64,000 nucleotides of DNA from NIOZ-UU13 sp035528395 (GTDB lineage Bacteria > Planctomycetota > Phycisphaerae > Sedimentisphaerales > Anaerobacaceae). The stretch is from the NCBI GenBank assembly GCA_035528395.1, contig DATKYR010000192.1:1-64000 (forward strand), in the 5' to 3' direction. This document shows positions 35,913 to 46,819 of the stretch, in pieces (the stretch's first letter is position 1; each line of letters starts with the position of its first letter). The notes under the pieces are model-generated. The model saw only the letters and a list, made by a program, of their open reading frames with translations, ran no database searches and had not been told where the DNA came from. The position numbers and the translations under genes were made by a program.

Positions 35913-35940
35913 CGGACGTGTGCTTTAAAACACACGTCCG
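35913..35940 (-). promoter_or_regulatory. Hairpin between acs and the transporter gene
   Basis: Perfect 10-bp arms CGGACGTGTG/CACACGTCCG around CTTTAAAA (read on the plus strand), with no T-run on the minus strand. Possible attenuator, partial terminator or RNA-processing site that sets the acs to transporter ratio. Confidence 0.45.
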
Positions 35941-35971
35941 GCTTGTTTATAATCAGTTAAGGCATGCGAGT

Positions 35972-37951
<1,980 letters not shown>

Positions 37952-38150
37952 AACGTTCTCCTTTTAGTAACTGAGGATTATTGTACTTTAACAGTTTATT
38001 TTAATACTCTCTGACGAATTATATGTTTGGTTCTAAAAACACTGTATTTAATGCCACCAGGCGAATTCTTACTTTCCCCCTGAGTAGTAACGATAAATTT
38101 TTCACATTACTATCCGGGTCTCTCGAAAATGTCAACTGAAAAAATCCTAT

Positions 38151-38517
38151 TTAGAATTTGTACTTCATACTCAGGATGCAATACGTTACGTCTTTATTGG
38201 GATTGACTGATTTGTCCATTGTTATCTGAGATATCCCCGGGACAAACGAAAGATTATCAGTCATTTCTGTGTTTGTTTAACCAGCTACTACCGGCTGCAC
38301 TGCGATGTATCACAGATACACCGAAACAGGTGGACCAGAGATCGAGGTCGATGGTTTCAAAAAAGCTGCCACTATCGTCCCAGACCTGACTGCCTCTGAT
38401 CATCCACCTGCTGACATAAGTCAAATTAAAAGTAACACCCAATTGGCCTTCCTCGGCTTGGGCTGTTCCCACCACAGTCGACAAAAACACGACAGTCAAC
38501 AAAATCATCTTTTTCAA
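38151..38517 (-). pseudogene. Remnant of an outer-membrane beta-barrel protein gene
   Basis: The first part (ATG 38517) encodes a signal peptide ending AQA and a barrel start (TFNLTYVSRWMIRGSQVWDD). After about 80 codons the frame is lost. In another frame a C-terminal fragment follows, containing TDNLSFVPGISQITMDKS and the ending CILSMKYKF with the terminal Phe of outer-membrane proteins. The middle of the barrel is missing, so this is an internal deletion with frameshift. A dead copy. Confidence 0.65.
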
Positions 38518-38632
38518 AACTTTTTCTCCTCAATAAAGCGTTATAAACCTTTCAGAGTGGAATGGGGTATTATATGCAAAAGTTAAATGATGTCAAGCAA
38601 TACAAAGTAAAATTATTGGATATGTGATTAAA

Positions 38633-38654
38633 AAAAATTGCTACACAATTTTTA
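38633..38654 (-). terminator. Weak terminator overlapping the hydrogenase protease stop
   Basis: On the minus strand AAAATTG-TGTAG-CAATTTT followed by TTTT. AU-rich stem; it could end the 25-kb minus-strand gene run. Confidence 0.4.
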
Positions 38655-39152
38655 ATTTCCTGCAAGGTCGCCGAGGACATATTCAACTATTTCGTGTAGC
38701 TTTTCTGTGATTTCCGGTGTACAGCCCTGGGAAAATCTGGACAGCTCTTTCACTTCTATTCCATAGATGCGAACATCCTCAGGGATATGGTATCCCCATT
38801 GCCTGGCCATCTGGAAGGCTGTTGCAAAATTGATATCGTGTGGACTGCTTGGGTGGACAGTAGAGGCCAAATCAGTAAGGCTAAAGCGGTGCACTGTGCC
38901 AAGGGGTGCAGAGCCAAGCTGAACAGCATCGACCACTACCAACCGATGGTAGCCGGCCAGTTTGGGAATGATGTCCATTGTTGCAGCAGAAGACTTAATT
39001 ATGTCGTATTGCGTCCCTTCGACTTCGCTCAGGGCAGGATTCGTTGTTGTGGATGAGGACTTTAGACGTTTTGCCAGGCGGTCGGCTACTTCGTGAGCCA
39101 CCCCGTCGTCTGAGAGGATTGGATTGCCGAGAGCAAGTATCAGCGTTTTCAT
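38652..39152 (-). CDS. Hydrogenase maturation protease (HyaD/HycI family)
   Basis: 166 aa. Cleaves the C-terminus of the [NiFe] large subunit after nickel insertion. LALGNPILSDDGVA holds the first Ni-sensing acidic residues; VVVDAVQ and SPHDI supply the others. Residues about 38-46 (NPALSEVEG) are the translation of a REP unit inserted in frame between the start region and the TMDII helix, lengthening a loop. It follows mvhA by 98 bases, its expected substrate. Confidence 0.9.
   Translation of the reverse strand: MKTLILALGNPILSDDGVAHEVADRLAKRLKSSSTTTNPALSEVEGTQYDIIKSSAATMDIIPKLAGYHRLVVVDAVQLGSAPLGTVHRFSLTDLASTVHPSSPHDINFATAFQMARQWGYHIPEDVRIYGIEVKELSRFSQGCTPEITEKLHEIVEYVLGDLAGN
39014..39038. 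repeat. REP unit inside the hydrogenase protease gene
   Basis: CCCTTCGACTTCGCTCAGGG followed by CAGG; same unit as 2165-2184. Translated on the minus strand as PALSEVEG without breaking the frame. Confidence 0.75.
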
Positions 39153-39216
39153 ATTTCAAATATTGTAAATGGGTTTATGCGTAGATGCATAAATTACTTG
39201 ATATGCTTACTCTTTC

Positions 39217-39256
39217 ACTCATAAACTCATCCACTCATCCACTCATCCACTCATTC
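39217..39256. repeat. Five 8-base tandem repeats overlapping the mvhA stop codon
   Basis: Unit ACTCATCC repeated five times (ACTCATAA, three exact, ACTCATTC). The stop codon of mvhA (39251-39253) is in the last unit. Read on the minus strand it is (GAGTGGAT)n. Confidence 0.85.
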
Positions 39257-40759
39257 ACGCTTCACGGTCTTAATCAGTCCCTTTTTGCTGTTGAAAATGT
39301 TGACTTCCATGGGTATCTGACCCGGCAGGGCGTGAGTCGAACAGGAAAAACAAGGGTCATAAGCTCGGAATGCCATTTCCAGCAGATTCAGGATGCCGTT
39401 GCTGACCTGGGATTTGTGGATGACCGCTTTTGCGACCTTTTTCATCGACAGATTCATCGCAGGGTAATTGATGCTGGAAGCGACGAGAAGGTTGAGTTTT
39501 TTGATGAAGCCGTTGTCGTCACATTCGTAATGATGTATGAGCGTGCCGCGAGGAGCAGCGATGATACCGACGCCGGTCGTGGGCTTTTCGGTCGGGATAT
39601 TGCGAACTTTCTTGGAGGTTATTTGGGGGTCTTCAATCAGCTCTTTAAGTCTTTCAGCAGCGTACATAAGCTCAATTGCTCTTGCCCAATGGAAGGCAAG
39701 TGTGAAATGTGCAGGTTTGCCGCCGAGGACACTGAAGAGTTGTTCGGCTGCCTGTTGAGCCAAGGGCGTGGGAATTCTATCGGCTACATTCAAGCGTCCC
39801 AGCGGAGCTACCCGCACAATGCCGCTATCCGGACCGTCCTTAAAGCCGTGCCAGCCTACTTTGCGCAGGTACGGCATCTTGAGATAACTCCAGGGCACGA
39901 CGTGCTCAGCCATATGGTCGAGGTAGGTTTTGGGCCCGTATCGGCCGAACTCTTTGCCGGTCGGGTCGATGATACGAATGTCACCGTCATAGAAATTAAG
40001 CTCGTTGTTTTTGTTGACCATTCCCATGTAGTAGGTTTCGTGGTAGAACAGGTCCTTGTTTACAATGACATCAACCAGTTGTTTGTTCTTGAGAATAAAA
40101 TCATCAACGACCTGGAGAGTGAACTTGCCGAATTCGAGAAGCTCATCTGCCATTTTTGCGATTTTGTCGCGGTTCTCCTCGGAGAGGTGCTGGGATACTC
40201 CGCCGGGCAATCCGAAGATGGGGTGTGTAGCTTTGCCGCCGACAATTTCCTGAATCAACTGGGTGTGTGCCCGGTTGACCAGGACTTTTTTTCCTATTTC
40301 GGGACCGACGAGGTTTATCACGCCAATGACGTTTCTTTCCCCGGGTTCTGCTGCCCAGCCGCATATCAAATCCGGCCCTACAGCCAATGCATAGATATGA
40401 GCAATATGACTGTGCAGCATATGGGCACAGTAACCCATCTCGCGGAGTTTTTTGGCGGCTGGTGTTGGTTCGACATTGTATGCCATATCCAGGGCTTTTG
40501 TTGATGCCAGATGATGCGGCCAGGGACATACGCCGCAAAGACGGGTTGTGATTCGCGGCATTTCCTCAATCGGACGACCTTTACAAAACTCCTCGAAACC
40601 CCGCAGTTCGACGACCTGGAAGTAAGTATCCTCGACCTCGCCCTGGTCATCGAGAAAGACGTTTATCTGTGCGTGGCCTTCCAGTCGAGTGGCCGGGGCT
40701 ATGCGAATAATTTTTTCCTTTACCGTGTATTTTTCGTCTTCAAGCTTTGGATAGCTCAT
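39251..40759 (-). CDS. mvhA: [NiFe] hydrogenase large subunit, MvhA type (group 3)
   Basis: 502 aa. Nickel site ligands are the N-terminal RLCGVCPWPH (about residue 85) and C-terminal DPCFSCSTHALPG (about 470), the latter followed by a peptide removed by the protease encoded next. N-terminal RIAPATRLEGHAQINVFLDD is typical of group 3. With mvhG and mvhD it forms an electron-donating module for HdrA, oxidising H2. Cytosolic; no Tat signal. Confidence 0.93.
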   Translation of the reverse strand: MSYPKLEDEKYTVKEKIIRIAPATRLEGHAQINVFLDDQGEVEDTYFQVVELRGFEEFCKGRPIEEMPRITTRLCGVCPWPHHLASTKALDMAYNVEPTPAAKKLREMGYCAHMLHSHIAHIYALAVGPDLICGWAAEPGERNVIGVINLVGPEIGKKVLVNRAHTQLIQEIVGGKATHPIFGLPGGVSQHLSEENRDKIAKMADELLEFGKFTLQVVDDFILKNKQLVDVIVNKDLFYHETYYMGMVNKNNELNFYDGDIRIIDPTGKEFGRYGPKTYLDHMAEHVVPWSYLKMPYLRKVGWHGFKDGPDSGIVRVAPLGRLNVADRIPTPLAQQAAEQLFSVLGGKPAHFTLAFHWARAIELMYAAERLKELIEDPQITSKKVRNIPTEKPTTGVGIIAAPRGTLIHHYECDDNGFIKKLNLLVASSINYPAMNLSMKKVAKAVIHKSQVSNGILNLLEMAFRAYDPCFSCSTHALPGQIPMEVNIFNSKKGLIKTVKRE

Positions 40760-40787
40760 AGCTCGTTTCTCATATTTCGTTTTATTT

Positions 40788-41789
40788 TTATGTTTCTTTT
40801 ACCACTCGCTGCAGGAGCGATTTCGGCAATGTGAAGCGGTAGAATGTTCCCAGCGGGTCGCGCATTTTTGCCATCAGTTTTTCAATTTCTTCTTCCGGCA
40901 GTTCCGACTCTGAGCCGCTGACCTTCAATATCGACGTGAACGCGCTGAGACAACTGGCGCCGTGGTCGAGCACAGCCGCTGTAGGCCCCATACATCCACG
41001 GCAGGGCATATTAACAATTATACATTTGGAGTCACAACCGGCACGAGTGGCAGGACCAAAACACATTATACCCTGCTCAAGGAAACACTTTTCAGGATCC
41101 AGCTCCGTATAATCGACGCTTTTGATTTCATCAATAAAGACCTTATCGGGTTTTTGCCTGGGGCACTCATCACAGAGAGTTCTTTCGGAAGCTAAGATTA
41201 TTCCTTTTGGCGGCAGACCGGCTTTGCCCTGAACAAAATCAAGCACAACGCCAAGGAGCTTTATGTTCATTTCTCTTGTGGGCGGGCAGGCACCGATGAT
41301 GTAATCCACATCAATAACGTCGTCTAAGGTCTTTACGAACTCGTACAGCTCGGGCAGCTCCAGCTCGTGACCCTCGGGACTTACATAATGTGTTTGTGGG
41401 CGGGTGTGTTCCGGATTGACCGTCGTTGCAGTCTGTTCATAAACGGTATCAAGAATTTTGCTTTTTGTGGTGACATTAGCCAGGCCGGGGATGCCTCCAA
41501 AGGCAGCACAGGCGCCGTAAGCGACCATAATCGTCGATTTTTTTCGTAGGAGTTTGGCTATATGCTCGTTTTCACTATTGCGGACGGCGCCATGATACAG
41601 ACATATAGTAATTTCACCGTCGTCCATTGCTTCGACGTCTTTGTATTTTATATCGGTCATCAGAGGTGCAAATGTAAGGTCGGCTACTTCGAAAAGCTTG
41701 AGAAGCTCGACATCCAAATCGAGTATTGCGATATCACATCCGGAGCAGGTAGCACCCTGGGCTATGGCGATTTTTATCTTCTCAGACAT
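40788..41789 (-). CDS. mvhG: [NiFe] hydrogenase small subunit, MvhG type
   Basis: 333 aa. The proximal-cluster motif ATCSGCDIAILD lies near the N-terminus, with GACAAFGGIPG and GACPPT as further ligands. CDECPRQKP, EKCFLEQGIMCFGPATRAGC and CRGCMGPT bind the other Fe-S clusters. No Tat signal, so it is cytosolic. It overlaps mvhD by 8 bases, meaning translational coupling. Confidence 0.93.
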   Translation of the reverse strand: MSEKIKIAIAQGATCSGCDIAILDLDVELLKLFEVADLTFAPLMTDIKYKDVEAMDDGEITICLYHGAVRNSENEHIAKLLRKKSTIMVAYGACAAFGGIPGLANVTTKSKILDTVYEQTATTVNPEHTRPQTHYVSPEGHELELPELYEFVKTLDDVIDVDYIIGACPPTREMNIKLLGVVLDFVQGKAGLPPKGIILASERTLCDECPRQKPDKVFIDEIKSVDYTELDPEKCFLEQGIMCFGPATRAGCDSKCIIVNMPCRGCMGPTAAVLDHGASCLSAFTSILKVSGSESELPEEEIEKLMAKMRDPLGTFYRFTLPKSLLQRVVKET

Positions 41790-42240
41790 CTGCGGCCTCC
41801 TTCGCTACACCTGCGGGGCGGGAGTCTGCGGCGCTGGTTCGGTAAGGACTGGGACCAATCTCGGTGATGCGCTCAATAAAGCTGTTCATAGTGGTGGCGA
41901 ACTTTTCGGCCTCACCGGCGGAAATCCAGGCCAGTTCCAGACGCTGCTCATTGAGCCCAAACTGTTTTAATAACGAACGCAGCATGGCAATGCGTCTTCT
42001 TGTTCGATAGTTGCCGCCGATATAATGGCAGTCGCCCGGGTGACAGCCGGCCACCATCACGCCGTCGGCACCCAGCCGAAAAGCTTCCATAATCCATGCG
42101 GGGTCAACGCGGGCACTGCACATAGTCCGTATAACACGAAAATATGGTTTAATCTGGTATCTGCTTATACCAGCTAAATCGCCTCCGGCGTATGCACACC
42201 AGTTACAGCAAAAAACGATAATCTTGGGTTTAAATGTCAT
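41782..42240 (-). CDS. mvhD: MvhD-type iron-sulfur subunit
   Basis: 152 aa from ATG 42240; an upstream TTG at 42282 would overlap the hdrA stop and is less likely. A [2Fe-2S] site is formed by FCCNWCAYAGGDLAG near the start and AGCHPGDCHY (about residue 65). It passes electrons between the hydrogenase and HdrA. Strictly between the hdrA and mvhG genes. Confidence 0.93.
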   Translation of the reverse strand: MTFKPKIIVFCCNWCAYAGGDLAGISRYQIKPYFRVIRTMCSARVDPAWIMEAFRLGADGVMVAGCHPGDCHYIGGNYRTRRRIAMLRSLLKQFGLNEQRLELAWISAGEAEKFATTMNSFIERITEIGPSPYRTSAADSRPAGVAKEAADV

Positions 42241-42274
42241 TTCACATCTCGTATTTCGTACCACTGTTTCTGCT

Positions 42275-45200
42275 TTAGTCAACTAATGCAGCTTTAATCA
42301 TTGCGAGCATTTGTTCGTCTTTGAATCCCTTTTGCTCCATCGCACCGCTGGGGCAGGCGGCGACACATCCGCCGCAGCCCTTGCACATCGCCTCGTTGAT
42401 TTGTACGATTTTCTCTTCCTCTTTGCCGCCCGGTCTGTCCACAACCTCCAGTGCGTTGTATTCGCACACCGGCACACAGATTCCGCAGCCGTCGCAGAGG
42501 TCGTCGTTCACGGCGGCTATCGTCGGCTCGGCCTCGTATTTGTCCTTTGAGATAATGGTACAGGCCTTTGCTGCAGCGGCCTCTGCCTGGGCGATTGTTT
42601 CAGCCATAGATTTCGGACTGTGAGCGAGGCCGGCTACGAAGATGCCCTCAGTAGCGAATTCGACGGGCCGCAGCTTTACATGGGCCTCCAACAAAAATCC
42701 ATCTTCGTTCATCGGGACCTTTAGCATTTGAGCAAGCGATTCGTTGTTACTGTCGGGGTCGATTCTGCTGCTCAAGATAAGTAAATCCGGTTCTAATACC
42801 AGTTCGCAGTCCAAAAGCGGCTCACGTACTGTTAGCTTCAGTTTGTCCCTGCCTGTTACTTTGGGTTTGTTGTCCGCTTCGTATCGTACAAAAATAACGC
42901 CTTTATCGCGGGCGGTCTGGAAATATTGTTCGTTAAAGCCGTAGGTGCGGATGTCACGGTATAAAACATAAACTTCGGTTTCCGGGGAAAGCTCTTTGAT
43001 TTTCAGTGCGTTTTTCACAGCATTGCTGCAGCAGACTCGGCTGCAGTACATGTGCTCTTCTTCGCGGGAGCCGACACACTGAATGAAGACTGCCGTTTTG
43101 ACCCCCGACAGGGGTTCTTTGTCGGCGAGCAGACCTTCAAGCTCCAGTTGCGTTACAACTCGCTTATTCTGGCCATAGAGATACTCATCAGGTTTGTGTT
43201 CGTTTCCGCCGGTAGCAACAATAATGACGCCATGTTCTATCTTCGTTTCTTTGGAGCCGGTTTTCAGAGCGCTTTGGAAATTGCCGACAAATCCTTCTAT
43301 ACTCTCGAGTTCAGTACCTGTATAGACAGATATGTTTTTATGTTTTTGCACGTGCTCTTGAAGGTGCGCCAGATAGGCCCGGACATTCGGCTCGGCAAAT
43401 GTGGAGCGCAGGTTTCTGAGATTTCCGCCGAGCTGCTTTTGGTGTTCAACCAGTGTGACCTCTAATCCCTGGTTGGCTATGCCCAGGGCTGCCGTCATAC
43501 CCGCTAATCCGCCGCCAATTACAAGGGCCGAAGGAGTAACGTCCAGACTCGCTGCTGCCAAAGGCTCAACCAAAGCTACTTTGGCTACTGCCATCGACAC
43601 GAGGCACTTGGCTTTTTCGGTGGCTTCTTCGGGCTGATTCATATGAATCCAGGAACACTGGTCTCTGATGTTGGCCATCTCGAACAGGTGAGGATTAAGG
43701 CCTGCCTCACGTAAGGTCTGCTGAAAAAGCGGCTCATGCGTGCGGGGCGAACAGGATGCCACCACCACCCGGTTTAGTTTGTGTTCGGCAATCATTTCCC
43801 GGATATGGTCCTGCGTGTCCTGAGAGCAGGTATAAAGATTGTCTTCGGCGTAAACTACGTATGGGAGGGATTTGGCATATTCGGCTGTTACCGGCACATC
43901 AACAACCGAACCGATATTGATTCCACAGTGACATATGAACACACCTATTCGCGGCTCCTGCTCGCTGACATCCTGCTCCGGCGGGAATTCCTGCTCAACG
44001 GTAAGTGTTCCCCTGACGTCGGCCAAAAGTTGTGAGGCTTTGCCGGCTGTGCCGCTGGCCTGGATTACGGTTTCGGGTATGTCTTTCGGACCGGATGCCG
44101 TGCCGCCGACAAATATTCCCGGGCGCGAGGTCTCGAGCGGTCGCAAAGAATTGGTCCAGATAAAGCCGTTGGGCTCGAGGCGAATACCAAGCTGCGAAGC
44201 CAGCCTTCTTTGCTTCTCGCTGGGTTCCAGACCGACAGATAGCACTACCATATCGAATTCTTCTTCAGCCACCTGTCCGGATTCGGGTGCATATTTGACC
44301 GTTAGTTCGCCATTGCCGTTTTTCCCGTAAACATCACAGACTCGTGCCCGCTTAAAGTTCACACCGTATTGCGATTTGGCCCGTTCGTAGTATTTATCAA
44401 AGTCTTTGCCGAAGGCGCGGAGGTCCATAAAGAATATAGTAACATCCACATCTTTGAGATGTTCCTTGGCAATGACTGCCTCTTTAATTGCATACATACA
44501 GCACACCGATGAGCAGTATGCATTACGGCAGGATATATCACGCGAGCCGATGCATTGAAGGAAAGCTATTTTCTTGGGTTCTTTGCCATCACTAAGCCTT
44601 TTGACGTGCCCGGCAAACGGACCGGAGGCCGAGAGAATCCGCTCAAACTGGATGCTGCTGACGACATCGGGATAGCGACTATAACCAAAATCATATTTGA
44701 GCCGGGCCAAAAACTCTTCAAAACCCGGTACAACCACAACCGCACCAACATCAATCTGCTCAATTGTATCCTGCTGCTGGTGGCAAATGGCTTCCGCCTT
44801 GCAGATGCTTACGCACTGCAAACATTCGGAGCATACCGTACAATGCAGACAGCGTTTTGCTTCTTGAATAGCTTGCTCCTGACTGTACCCAAGTTCAACT
44901 TCATCAAAACCCTTAATCCTCTTGTCCACTGCTAAGGTGGGCATAGAAACTTTTAGCTCTCGGTTGTCGGTACGATCCGGCATCGGAGCCAAGTCCTTCG
45001 GAAGAAGGTGTGGCTCTATATCGTCACGGTCTTTCCGGATATCTTCACCATTTAAGAATCGGTCGATAGATGTGGCTGCCCTATGGCCTGCGACGATGGC
45101 ATTGACTGCAACATCCGGGCCTGTGACTACGTCTCCGCCGGCAAAAATCCGTTTGACGTTCGTAGCTAATGTCTCTCCATCAACTTGGATAAGTCCTGTT

Positions 45201-46798
45201 CTGGTTTCCAATGGACCGCTGGCAGCTTTCAGCAGCTCCCAATCTACCGATTGTCCGATCGCAACAACAACCGAGTCGGCCTGCATAGTACTTTCAGAAC
45301 CAGGTCTGACCACTGGATTAAAATTACCTTCTTCGTCGAAGATCGAGAGGCATTCTCTAAACTCCACGCCTGAGGCTTGTCCATCTCGGCTGATAAAGCG
45401 TTTTGGCGAAAGTCTGTTATGTACTATGACTCCTTCTTCTTTTGCGGCCTGGATTTCCTCATCAGAAGCGAACATCTCCTCCGGGGATTCAAGACAAGCG
45501 ATGTGGACCTCTTTGGCGCCCAGGCGAAGGGCTGTGCGAGCGACGTCGATAGCTACATTGCCTCCGCCAATAATTATTACTACCTTGTCCTTCACATCGG
45601 ATACCTGTCCAGCCTTGGTATTGTACAGAAATCTGGTGCCGTGAAAGACATTCTTGAGCTCCTCACCCTCAATGCCCAATTTACGGCTCTCGTGGGTCCC
45701 AGTGGCAACAAAAACAGCTTCGAAGCCCTGGCTGTATAGATCGTCGAATGTCAGGTCGGGGCCAACCGGGCTGTTCAGTCGAATATCCACACCAGCTTGC
45801 TCTATTGCTTCAATTTCATAATCCAGTACCTCCATCGGTAAGCGATATTGTGGCACACCGACCCGCAACATACCGCCTGCGACATCGAGCTTTTCAAAAA
45901 TGACAGGCTTATAATCCATATTAGCCAGGTCCCAGGCGCAGGTCAGCCCCGCCGGGCCCGAACCGATGATTGCCACTTGCCGGCCTGCACCTCTTTGAAC
46001 AAGCTCCGCCTGGCGTCTTGCCTTTGCCTCCTCCGTCAATTTTGGAGGCTGGCCTTGCCGGGCCTGGTCAATTTCACGGTCGGCAAGAAACCTATGTAAA
46101 TCTCGGATTGCCAGGCCCTCATCCAATCTGTCCCTGTTGCAGGCCACCTGACATGGATGGTCGCAGATTCGGCCGCATGTAGCAGGGAATGGATTGCGAG
46201 TGCGGTACAACTCCAGGGCCTCATCAAATTTACCCTCGGCCAAAAGAGCAATGAAGCCTTGGACATTTACTCCGGCGGGACAGGCATTTCGGCATGGAGC
46301 GGGCAGACCCTTGTCAATGACAAATGCGTTAGGATATGCTTGTGGATAAGGGCGGAAAATCGCCTTTCTTTCACCAACCTCAGCTTCAAATTTGCTCGCC
46401 ACGCTTACAGGGCACGTTTCAACACATTCGCCGCAACCGGTGCACTTATCGGGGTCAACAAATCTGGCATGTTTTCGAACTTCTATTTTGAAATTGCCCG
46501 CCTTGCCCGAGATCTTTTCAAGGTCGGCCCAGGTAATTGTTTCTATATTCAAGTGTCGGCCGCATTCGACAATCTTGGGCGAGAGAATGCACATCGCGCA
46601 GTCATTGGTTGGAAACGTCTTGTCAAGCCTGGCCATGTTGCCGCCAATCGCTGGGGAGCTTTCCAACAGATAAACCTTCTGTCCGGATTCAGCCAGGTCG
46701 AGTGATGCCTGAATACCGGCGATGCCGCCGCCGATTACGAGTACAGCTCCAACTTTTTCTGAAGTTCCCGAACGCTTCTTTTTAGTAGGTGCGATCAT
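42275..46798 (-). CDS. hdrA: Giant HdrA fusion: HdrA core with GltD/NfnB-like insert plus full HdrA
   Basis: 1507 aa, over twice normal HdrA. First HdrA core: FAD site VIGGGIAGIQASLDLAESG (about 21), CAMCILSPKIVECGRH, ferredoxin motif CTGCGECVETCPVS (about 118). Then an insert of about 490 residues: CRNACPAGVNVQGF (N-terminal GltD-type Fe-S domain), FAD site VAIIGSGPAGLTCA (about 274) and a second nucleotide site VIIIGGGNVAIDVARTALRL (about 405, NAD(P)H type). The HdrA core then resumes (CLHCTVCSECLQC; LQCIGSRD). A second, complete HdrA follows (from about 955: GVFICHCGINIGSVVDV, VVASCSPRTHEPLF, FAD site VIGGGLAGMTAALGIA), ending with two 4Fe-4S motifs (CDGCGICVPVC, CKGCGGCVAAC). It likely joins H2, NAD(P)H and a low-potential acceptor in one protein; this is inference. 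Confidence 0.9.
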   Translation of the reverse strand: MIAPTKKKRSGTSEKVGAVLVIGGGIAGIQASLDLAESGQKVYLLESSPAIGGNMARLDKTFPTNDCAMCILSPKIVECGRHLNIETITWADLEKISGKAGNFKIEVRKHARFVDPDKCTGCGECVETCPVSVASKFEAEVGERKAIFRPYPQAYPNAFVIDKGLPAPCRNACPAGVNVQGFIALLAEGKFDEALELYRTRNPFPATCGRICDHPCQVACNRDRLDEGLAIRDLHRFLADREIDQARQGQPPKLTEEAKARRQAELVQRGAGRQVAIIGSGPAGLTCAWDLANMDYKPVIFEKLDVAGGMLRVGVPQYRLPMEVLDYEIEAIEQAGVDIRLNSPVGPDLTFDDLYSQGFEAVFVATGTHESRKLGIEGEELKNVFHGTRFLYNTKAGQVSDVKDKVVIIIGGGNVAIDVARTALRLGAKEVHIACLESPEEMFASDEEIQAAKEEGVIVHNRLSPKRFISRDGQASGVEFRECLSIFDEEGNFNPVVRPGSESTMQADSVVVAIGQSVDWELLKAASGPLETRTGLIQVDGETLATNVKRIFAGGDVVTGPDVAVNAIVAGHRAATSIDRFLNGEDIRKDRDDIEPHLLPKDLAPMPDRTDNRELKVSMPTLAVDKRIKGFDEVELGYSQEQAIQEAKRCLHCTVCSECLQCVSICKAEAICHQQQDTIEQIDVGAVVVVPGFEEFLARLKYDFGYSRYPDVVSSIQFERILSASGPFAGHVKRLSDGKEPKKIAFLQCIGSRDISCRNAYCSSVCCMYAIKEAVIAKEHLKDVDVTIFFMDLRAFGKDFDKYYERAKSQYGVNFKRARVCDVYGKNGNGELTVKYAPESGQVAEEEFDMVVLSVGLEPSEKQRRLASQLGIRLEPNGFIWTNSLRPLETSRPGIFVGGTASGPKDIPETVIQASGTAGKASQLLADVRGTLTVEQEFPPEQDVSEQEPRIGVFICHCGINIGSVVDVPVTAEYAKSLPYVVYAEDNLYTCSQDTQDHIREMIAEHKLNRVVVASCSPRTHEPLFQQTLREAGLNPHLFEMANIRDQCSWIHMNQPEEATEKAKCLVSMAVAKVALVEPLAAASLDVTPSALVIGGGLAGMTAALGIANQGLEVTLVEHQKQLGGNLRNLRSTFAEPNVRAYLAHLQEHVQKHKNISVYTGTELESIEGFVGNFQSALKTGSKETKIEHGVIIVATGGNEHKPDEYLYGQNKRVVTQLELEGLLADKEPLSGVKTAVFIQCVGSREEEHMYCSRVCCSNAVKNALKIKELSPETEVYVLYRDIRTYGFNEQYFQTARDKGVIFVRYEADNKPKVTGRDKLKLTVREPLLDCELVLEPDLLILSSRIDPDSNNESLAQMLKVPMNEDGFLLEAHVKLRPVEFATEGIFVAGLAHSPKSMAETIAQAEAAAAKACTIISKDKYEAEPTIAAVNDDLCDGCGICVPVCEYNALEVVDRPGGKEEEKIVQINEAMCKGCGGCVAACPSGAMEQKGFKDEQMLAMIKAALVD

Positions 46799-46819
46799 TT
46801 TTCGTATTCCGCCTGGCCT

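Noticed and set aside
39217..39256. Possible CRISPR array
   Set aside because: The 8-base units are contiguous with no spacers; a simple tandem repeat.
39185..40504. 439-codon plus-strand open frame
   Set aside because: Antisense to mvhA, whose CxxC nickel motifs and full length leave no doubt; the open frame is a shadow of codon bias.
44922..45644. 240-codon plus-strand open frame
   Set aside because: Antisense to the GltD-like insert of the HdrA fusion.
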